DNA of 64,000 nt from the NCBI GenBank assembly GCA_021229015.1, contig CM037792.1, positions 40,775,195-40,839,194 on the forward strand, read 5' to 3'. Origin of the DNA: Solen grandis (Eukaryota; Mollusca; Bivalvia; Adapedonta; Solenidae). How positions within the stretch are numbered: position 1 is the first letter of the stretch; every line of letters starts with the position of its first letter. This document shows positions 51,421-60,600 of this stretch, one piece after another. Below the pieces are notes generated by a model, which ran no database searches, was not told the origin of the DNA, and worked only from the letters and a program-made list of their open reading frames with translations. The position numbers and the translations under genes are program-made.

Positions 51421-53810
51421 GAAATATCGCATATTTTTTTTAAGTGTTGTTTCAAATTGATAAACCAAGGAACAGATAAAATAAAAAATAGATTTCAAGC
51501 CAAGCGACCCCCTAGCAGCAAAATGAGTAACAAAATTGAGTAAAATTGTACTATTAGGTACCTTGAAATGCAGCAAATGGTTCAATCAAGTATACAAGTC
51601 ACACTAGTCAAACATTATATTCCTTATATATCACAATCTGAAGCATAAAAACTTATTTACAATTGTTCTAAATAGGATCAAAACTTGGACTGCCGTAAAA
51701 TGACCAAATCAAGTCCGATCTTCAAAAACTAAACATCACTGGAAAGGGCTCTTCTCAATGAAATATTTTTTGTTTTGGAGCTATTTGGAGCCGAATAAAA
51801 ACACAATAATCGTAATATGACCTTGACCTTTGAAATTTCATTTTAACTTTTTAATTGTGAGTCCCTTTCAAACATAACAATACATTACATGTGAAAAAAT
51901 CATGAGGAATGAACCAACAATTAAATCAGGAGCGACAAAAAACATGTTTTTGAAACTTTAATTTTTCCTAAAATTTAGTGAAGTTTGACCGTTTCTAGAG
52001 GACAAACCAAGCATTTCTTAAATTCGTCATCCCATATATTTTGTGCGTATATGTCTTGCAAATCATTTGCAGCAAACAAAATTCTTCTATCTGATGTCTA
52101 ACACAAATGGATAGGTGTTTCGTAGACCTACCCTCATCTGCACAGTTTTTTGCGAGGTTCGAACTCTCAACCTTCCGTTACTAACTCAAACTTTTCAGTC
52201 ACTCATACCTTGAAATTATCCTATTTTATTAGGCTATCAACAATGAACATAATGCAACAAACCGCATTTGAATCAGGCTTCAACTTTTTGAGTTATAAGC
52301 AAAAGAGTGATTTCAAGCAAAGCGCCCCCTAGCGGAAAAATGAGAAACAAAATTGATTAAAATTTTACCATTACGTACCTAGCAATGCAGCAAATAGTTC
52401 AATAAAGTATACAAGTCGCACTAGTCGAACATTCTATTTCTTATATATCACAATTTTAAGCATAAAACGGTATAACAATTATTCCAAAAAAGGGTCAAAG
52501 TTTGGACTGCCGTAAAATGACCAAATCAAGTCCGATCTTCAAAAACTAAACATCAATGGAAAGAGCTCTTAAAGAACTAAAACTTTTGTTCATATACTCT
52601 CAATGAAATATTTTTAGTTTTGGAGCTATTTGGGGCCGAATATAAACACAATTATCGTAATATGACCTTGACCTTTTCATTCATTATTAAACTTTTTAAT
52701 TGTGAGGCCCTTTTAAACATAACAATACATAACTTGTGAAAATATCATGAAGAATGAACGAAATATAAAGTCAGGAGCGACAAAAAACATGTTTTTGAAA
52801 ATTTAATTTTTCCTAAAATTTAGTGAAGTTTGACCGTGTCTAGAGGACAAACCATGCATTTCTTAAATTCGTCACCCCATATATTTTGTGCGTATATGAC
52901 TTGCAAATCATTTGCAGCAAACAAAATTCTATCTGATCGGGGGTTTTTGACCTTATTTGCACATTTTTTGCGAGGTTCGAACTCTCAACCTTCCATTACT
53001 AACACAAAAATTTTCAGTCACTCATACCTTCACACTATCCTATTTTATTAGGCTATCAACAAAGAACATAATGCAACAAACCACATTTGAATCAGGATTC
53101 AACTTTTTGAGTTATGAGCAAAAGAGTGATTTCAAGCAAAGCGCCCCCTAGCGGCAAAATGAGAAAAAAAATTGATTAAAATTTTACCATTAGGTACCTA
53201 GCAATACAGCAAATAGTTCAATAAAGTATACAAGTCAAACAGGTCGAACATTCTATTTCTTATATATCACAATTTTAAGCATAAAACGGTATAACAATTA
53301 TTCCATAAAAGGATCAAACTTTGGACTGCCGTAAAATAAAAAATAAAGTCAGGAGCTGCAAATAACCTTAAAAGCCATGCTTTTAAAATATTGATTTTTA
53401 GAAAATATTGGTTATGTTTGACTGCGTACTGTGGACAAACCATGCATTTCTGAAAATCGCCACACCATATATTTTGTGCGTATATGTCTTGCAAATCATA
53501 TGCAATAAACAAAATTCTCCTATCTCATCTCTGAATAAAATGGGTAGGTTTTTCGTAGACCTACCCTTATTTCACAGTTTTTTCGAGATTCGAACTTTCA
53601 ACCTCCTGTAGCACTAAAGCTTTATATACGCAAATAATTGAAACCTATCATATTTTATTATTTTTCTGACAAGGAACACAATGCAAAAAACCGCATTTGA
53701 ATCGGACCTCAAATAACAGAGTTATTAGCCCTTAGTCATTTCTTACAAAACGCCACCTAGCGGCAAAACTAAGACAAAAATGAAAATTTTCTCAACGTTA
53801 GGATCAAATT

Positions 53811-53910
53811 NNNNNNNNNNNNNNNNNNNNNNNNNNNNNNNNNNNNNNNNNNNNNNNNNNNNNNNNNNNNNNNNNNNNNNNNNNNNNNNNNNNNNNNNNN
53901 NNNNNNNNNN
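53811..53910. other. Assembly gap, exactly 100 N
   Basis: A second 100-base placeholder. The preceding contig ends inside a satellite unit, and the following contig starts in non-satellite sequence. Confidence 0.98.
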
Positions 53911-54017
53911 ATGTAAATCTGTTGAAATCAGACAAGTATATGACATTGTTGCTACATTTTGGTGGAGAATGAGACTGAGAACTTGTATTATATTCAGAAT
54001 TTCAGGAGATTAATTTT

Positions 54018-54482
54018 ATGTTTGAGTACTTGTTCACATTTCAGATGTTTGAGTACTTGTTGACCCTTCAGATGTTTGAGTACTTGTTCACATTTCCGAT
54101 GTTTGAGTTCTTGTTGACCCTTCAGATGTTTGAGTACTTGTTCACATTTCAGATGTTTGAGTTCTTGTTGACCCTTCAGATGTTTGAGTACTTGTTCACA
54201 TTTCAGATGTTTGAGTACTTGTTGACCCTTCAGATGTTTGAGTACTTGTTCACATTTCAGATGTTTGAGTTCTTGTTGACCCTTCAGATGTTTGAGTACT
54301 TGTTCACATTTCAGATATTTGAGTACTTGTTCACATTTCAGATATTTGAGTACTTGTTCACATTTCAGATATTTGAGTACTTGTTCACATTTCAAATGTT
54401 GTCTGCATTTGTTTACATTTCAAAATGTTTTCTGTACTTGTTTACATTTCAAAAATGTTTTCTTTACTTGATCACATTTCAG
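54018..54482 (+). repeat. 27-bp minisatellite ending in the CPSF2 splice acceptor
   Basis: Seventeen units run without interruption to the base before the exon. The first eleven alternate between ATGTTTGAGTACTTG + TTCACATTTCAG and a TTGACCCTTCAG form, a 54-bp higher-order pattern. Units 12-14 are ATATTTGAG variants and units 15-17 are 28, 29 and 30 bp long. Each unit ends in a 3'-splice-site-like sequence, and the last CACATTTCAG is the true acceptor. The 27-bp period leaves long open frames on both strands (166 and 133 codons); the plus frame is not the CPSF2 frame, and neither looks like a protein. Confidence 0.93.
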
Positions 54483-54625
54483 ATGTATCGGAGGTGCCGA
54501 CCAAATGTATCTCTGTGACAGTGACTCTGGACATCAACGCCGGTATACAGTACATTGATTTTGAGGGACGGACAGACGGAGAGTCAATGAAGAAGATACT
54601 CAGTCAAATTAAACCTAGACAGCTG
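54483..54625 (+). CDS. CPSF2 exon: RMMBL-type segment, first part
   Basis: Acceptor CACATTTCAG, donor GTAATA, starts after one base of a codon and ends in phase 0. It encodes VSEVPTKC, then [20 protein letters not shown] and SQIKPRQL. In active relatives the [10 protein letters not shown] position carries a zinc-binding His-x-Asp; here it is IDFEGRTDG with no such histidine, as expected for CPSF2. The acceptor is the last unit of the 27-bp array. Confidence 0.93.
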
Positions 54626-57600
54626 GTAATATTTTCTTTTCAGTCAGGAAATTATTTGAAATATAATAATATATCAAAGTGAGGTCTGGGCTATATAAAA
54701 CCTGTTTGCCTTGTCACCTCCAGTCCAGTGTTACATTAAGGTTGATATATTTTAGTATCCTTGAGTCAAGGTAGTGAAACAGGAAGTGGGGTAAGGGAAG
54801 ACAAATCATGCTTTGTTTTTAGCTCACCTGAGCAGTAGCTCAGGGTGAGCTTTTGGGATACTTGATTGTCCGTCGTGCGTCGTCCGTCGTCCGTCAACAA
54901 TTTTGATGTTTACACACTAGAGGCCACAATTTTGATCCAATCTTCCTCAAACTTGGTCAGAATTTAATCTTGAACCCTTTCAAAAGGTTGGATCCAAAAG
55001 TAGGTCAGTAGGTCAAATCTTAGAAAAATCTTGTTTACACACTAGAGGCCACAATTTTGATCCAATCTTCCTCAAACTTGGTCAGATTGTTTGTCATGAT
55101 GATATCTCGAACCAGTTTGAAAATGGGTGGGGCTGGACAGAAAAGTAGGTCAGTAGGTCAAATCTTAGAAAAATCTTGTTTATACTCTGAGGGCAACATT
55201 TTTGGTCCAATCATCCTCAAACTTGGTCAGAATGTTTGTCATGATGATATCTTTTGTGGATGGGGTCAGAAAATTCCTGAACATTGTTTCACCTCATCAT
55301 CTTTATTCTTAAGCAATCTGTTTTGTACAGGCAATGAATGATACTTTTCTCAGGTGAGCGATCTAGGGCCATCTTGGCCCTCTTGTTTATTAAAATAACC
55401 TGTATTATAATTTTACTTGTTACATTGACTTGCCCCAGTGGCTGAGTGGTTAAGAACATCCGCCTCAGGAGCGGGAGGTGATGGGTTCGATCCCCGGCCA
55501 CAACACTCCCAAAGTTGTAAAAAATGGTACTGGTATAGCCCCCTTGCTTTGCACTCAGCATATAAGGGTAGCTCCAGGACTGGTTGCCTCAATGTCATGA
55601 TAATGTGATACTGATACTGCAGTGTGGCGGCACTGTATTTTTCTCAAGTAGACATTTAGTCTCCAAATGACTGAAATACTGTCAGTGGGATGTTTAACCC
55701 AAGAATACAGATCAGATTTTAATGCCACCAGTAGTACTTTGCACTAAGAAATACTTCAAATCTTAAAAAGGTAAGAAATCCCACCATTTTTGTTCCACCA
55801 AAAAATATAATTACATGAAGGAGTTGACATATTTATCAGTTACCATACAGGAGAACAAATGAAATGTGTGCCTATTTCTGTAAGAGAAACAATACTGATG
55901 AAATTTGACTCTTATGTTTTTAAGGTAATCCATCCATATTAAATTGTTATGATGGTCATTCAAATGCTTACAAAGACTTCAGTGCTTCTGCAAGCATCCA
56001 TTGAATCAGATTGAAAGACTATTTCGTTCAAAGTCTATAAAGGCTTGAATTGCATTTATTATTAAATTCCCACAATCACTTGATAAACCATGATCATGAT
56101 TAGTTATGGATGGATTACCTTAAATGTATAATATATTCCATCAGTTTACATTAATTATAACCTGAATGACTTGTTTACCATTTATGATGGATAATTCAAA
56201 AAGTGTATATGACCTTTTTTATCCTGACTGATTAACTAGGACTCCCCCAATATAGTCCTACAGGACATATAGATTACATCTAGATAAAAGAAATGCTTAA
56301 AAACAGCAGCTGGTATGCGGGCTTCATTGATTTCCTCTGAAATTAATGGTGAACTTCTGTGTCAGATCACAAAAACATTTCAAAATATGTTAAAACATTT
56401 GTAATATAAACAGTAGGTTTAGCATATTTCATCCAAAAATGACATTAAAATGTGATTTTGATGAAAATCGCATCATCTAAATATAGGACAGAATTACATT
56501 AACCTATTCCCTAGATCTATGGTAATGGAACAATGCATTATATTGCATCATATATGTTGGTATTGTTTTATTCATCAAGTTAAGCAAATAGAATATATTT
56601 TTACCTGCATGAGTTTTTAGAAAAATCATTAAAAGAACAGCTGTTATACATTAGACAATGGTATAATAGGGACATGGTAGTTGTTATACATTAGACAATG
56701 GTATAATAGGGACATGGTAGCTGTTATACATTAGACAATGGTATAATAGGGACATGGTAGCTGTTATACATTAGACAATGGTATAATAGGGACATGGTAG
56801 TTGTTATACATTAGACAATGGTATAATAGGGACATGGTAGTTGTTATACATTAGACAATGGTATAATAGGGACATGGTAGCTGTTATACATTAGACAATG
56901 GTATAATAGGGACATGGTAGCTGTTATACATTAGACAATGGTATAATAGGGACATGGTAGTTGTTATACATTAGACAATGGTATAATAGGGACATGGTAG
57001 TTGTTATATATTAGACAATGGTATAATAGGGACATGGTAGTTGTTATACATTAGACAATGGTATAATAGGGACATGGTAGTGTTATACATTAGACAATGG
57101 TATAATAGGGACATGGTAGTTGTTATACATTAGACAATGGTATAATAGGGACATGGTAGCTGTTATACATTAGACAATGGTATAATAGGGACATGGTAGT
57201 TGTTATACATTAGACAATGGTATAATAGGGACATGGTAGCTGTTATACATTAGACAATGGTATAATAGGGACATGGTAGTTGTTATACATTAGACAATGG
57301 TATAAAAGGGACATGGTAGTTGTTATACATTAGACAATGGTATAATAGGGACATGGTAGTTGTTATACATTAGACAATGGTATAATAGGGACATGGTAGT
57401 TGTTATACATTAGACAATGGTATAATAGGGACATGGTAGCTGTTATACATTAGACAATGGTATAATAGGGACATGGTAGTTACATCGCGTTGTCAATTGC
57501 GTGTTAACATAATGACTACTATAATCACATGATTTAGTGACATATCACGTATGCAGGTGCTAACTTAAGCGTTTAAACTTTAATATTGTTACTGTGTAGG

Positions 57601-60600
57601 CACGCAAAATTAAAAATATCTTTGACATGGAAGATTAACCCTTTACCTCATATGCATGCATTTTGACACAGTGATAAACAGAACAGACCTTTATTCCAGG
57701 AGTTGTCTGATCAGGGTCTCCTTGTTTGCTCACACAGTATTGTATATCGTATGCTACACAAACTACACATCAACAAAAAAATCCATTGTTTTGTATACCA
57801 ATCTATATGTTCCAGTAAATTAATATTGTAATTGGTACATGAATATTCATGAGGTAAAGGGTTAATTTATTTTACTATATTTTATTCAAGGATGGGCCTT
57901 TAGAGTTGTTGCAGGTTGCACAGTTTGACGCCAAGTGTGTGTGTGTTTTAGGTGTTGGTTCACGGGACAGCTGAGGCAACAGCCTTCCTGGCGGAGTTCT
58001 GCAGGTCCACGGTGGGCATGGTTCAGGGGCAGGTCTTCACCCCCAGGGTGGGGGAAGTGGTGGATGCTACCACGGAGAGCCACATCTTCCAGGTAGTTTA
58101 TATAAATTCAGAAACTATTAAATGGCAAACGTCTGGGTGGAGGTGGTGAATGGCACGATGAAACCTGCATGTCGAATGACAGATATATTTACGATCGTTC
58201 ATTTTTAGAAGTACCTTTGAATCATATAATTTAGCTAATTTTACCATAAAAGTTTGAGCGACGCATGCTTCTAAATATGGTCTGATAATTAAAGTCACCA
58301 TATAGATCTAGTGACATTTGGTTTTATTCTCTGTTTGAATCATGCATGTGCAATAAAGCGCTGTATTTTTCACTGTAACTATAACTGGAAGTCTGTATTT
58401 GTACAATAGATTTTACTGTCTCAGTTTTGTTGCTATTTACAGTAGGGTACGTAATATCCACCAAAAATACAGTATTATATTCAGTCTTTCACACTGCTTT
58501 GATATTAAACTTGGCCATGAGATTCATATATGGTATATAGAATCTGGGGATGAAAACAGTGTCTAACACTATACCAAAGCTCTTGACTCCTGTAGCTTTA
58601 GTCAGTTCTCTATATTTAGGAGAACATGAAATTGAAAAATAGGATGATTATGACCATGAGGGTGGTATCATGTCACTCGGCTATGGTAGATTGGTGGTAC
58701 TATGTCACTTGGCTGTTGTACCTTGGTGGTACTATGTCACTTGGCTATGGTAGATTGGTGGTATCATGTTAGTTGGCTATGGTAGATATGTGGTACCATA
58801 TCAAATGGCTATGATAGATTTGTGGTACCATATCAAATGGCTATGGTAGATAGGTGGTACTATGTCACTTGGCCACAGCAGATTGGTGGTACAGTGCGGC
58901 TCGCGTTCAAGTTGGCATTTTTAGCGTGTAACGTGCGTGTAACGTGCGTTCCGTGTCCGTGTAATGTGCATGTAACGTGCGTGCGTGTACCGTGTAACCG
59001 TGTAACATTCTCAACGTGTGGTCCGTGTAGCATCGTTTATATCGTGTGTAACGTGTTAACCGTTCAGCTGTTAAAAACTTCTGTCCGAGATGGACATAAA
59101 CATATAGATTTCTAAACTGTAACATGTCACGGTGTAAAATCATTCGGCTTATTGTACTAGAACCCTGATGGAAATGAGTCTTGATCGAGGTAAAAAAACA
59201 CATATTATCATGTGTGTTTGCGTCCTGCTTTATGCATGAAAAAAAAAAACTGCTTACATGTGCATCTGGTGTGAAATATACCATATTTCATAATGCACAT
59301 TGCTTTAACTTTATATAAATTAATAAATACAACTTACCGATTTCCTAGGTCTCCTCAGTCCTCACGAATATTATAACCACTATTTATTCCGTTTACAGGT
59401 AAAATGTAACTCAAAATTTGCTGGCTCGGAATTTATACTCTATCGTGCTGGTGGCACATTGTGTCGTTTAGCAGGGACTTCCTGTGTATTCCAGTTTGAC
59501 ACGATACACAATCTATGCACAGGAAATAATTAATTTTGACACCCAAGACCAAGAGTACATTTGAGGAAGTTAGGTGTCAGACTGGGTAGCTGGACTCGGA
59601 TTATACGTAAATCGTCACCTTGGCCTGGTACATGTAACTTAACGTTTGACGACTTATGTGTAATTCTCTCTCTCCGCCATCTCTCTCTCTCTCTCTCTCT
59701 CTCATTAGCCTAGATGTGATATATATACAATGAATTTAAAACTTGAACTATCATGCTCATTATTAACTAATTAAATTTAATTTTCACGTTATAACCGCAA
59801 CGAATACATCCAAGACTTAAACCTTTCATCTATCTAAGGAATAACTCAATAAGATGAACTTATTGATCGATTGCGTTTTTTGAATTTATTCGATAAACTG
59901 ATAGGAAATTAGGAATTAATTGCCGAAAGCATAACTTTAAATGCTCGCTTTTCCATACATATCCTGGTGATGGTACAGATAATTATAAAGATAAAATGGG
60001 CTCGATTTTTCCACTCCTAAAACTATTGAATGTTTTTATCCGTCTTTTGAAAATCATTTGGGGTTGGTTGTTTTGTCTGTCTTCCAATAATGAGTAATCA
60101 TACATTGTATACACAGATTCGTATAATCGTCAATTCTATTCGTTTTCTTATTAAAAGAATTAGAAAAAAAAAGATTGATAAGTGTCTATGGACGAAAACA
60201 ACTACAGCTAGTATATGTGGCTAAAATTATAGATTATCAACAATACGATACGATTTTTTTAATTCTGTGTTCAGTCTTGTTTCGGTAAATGGCCAGATCG
60301 GTAATTAATTAAATAAAAAGGTAACTCCTTTGATGTTTCATTTATTGATTATATGTGGAATTTTGTTCCCAAACTTTAATGATAGTGTGAAAAATAGATC
60401 ATACGCATTGAATGGAGTATGCATTCATACATTGTACATGAACGTGATCATATAAGAATAAAAAAGTAATCATTTCTTTCAGATCTTCGACGTATCTAAA
60501 AGAACAAACATGAAATATAAAGTTTACTTGCAATTACATGTAGTTATTATAAATCTAAAACGAGAATTTAATACGATCGCTTGTCTCTTGATTCCTTCTT

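Larger units (their letters stand above)
38350..53810 (+). repeat. 15.5-kb satellite-like array, long units ~820-850 bp
   Basis: The whole contig between the gaps is one repeat family in one orientation. Markers in each long unit, in order: ATGACCAAATCAAGTCCGAT; CTAAAACTTTTGTTCATATA; ATGACCTTGACCTT; AATAAAGTCAGGAGC; AAGTTTGACCG; CATATATTTTGTGCGTATAT; GCGCCCCCTAGCGGCAAAAT; CACTAGTCGAACATTC. The GCGCCCCCTAG marker recurs near 39091, 39938, 44266, 45105, 48628, 49467, 50312, 52323 and 53142, commonly 820-850 bp apart. Longer spacings hold extra ~330-bp subunits or hairpin modules. Copies are diverged, some by many per cent. No gene is visible in the array. Confidence 0.9.

Noticed and set aside
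54018..54518. 166-codon plus-strand frame (and a 133-codon minus-strand frame at 53994-54395) with nine-residue repeats
   Set aside because: The 27-bp repeat is a multiple of 3, so frames stay open by chance. The plus frame disagrees with the CPSF2 frame and neither shows a domain.
55433..55510. Possible tRNA gene (A and B boxes present)
   Set aside because: It is followed by a SINE body found elsewhere in the window, and the acceptor arm does not pair.
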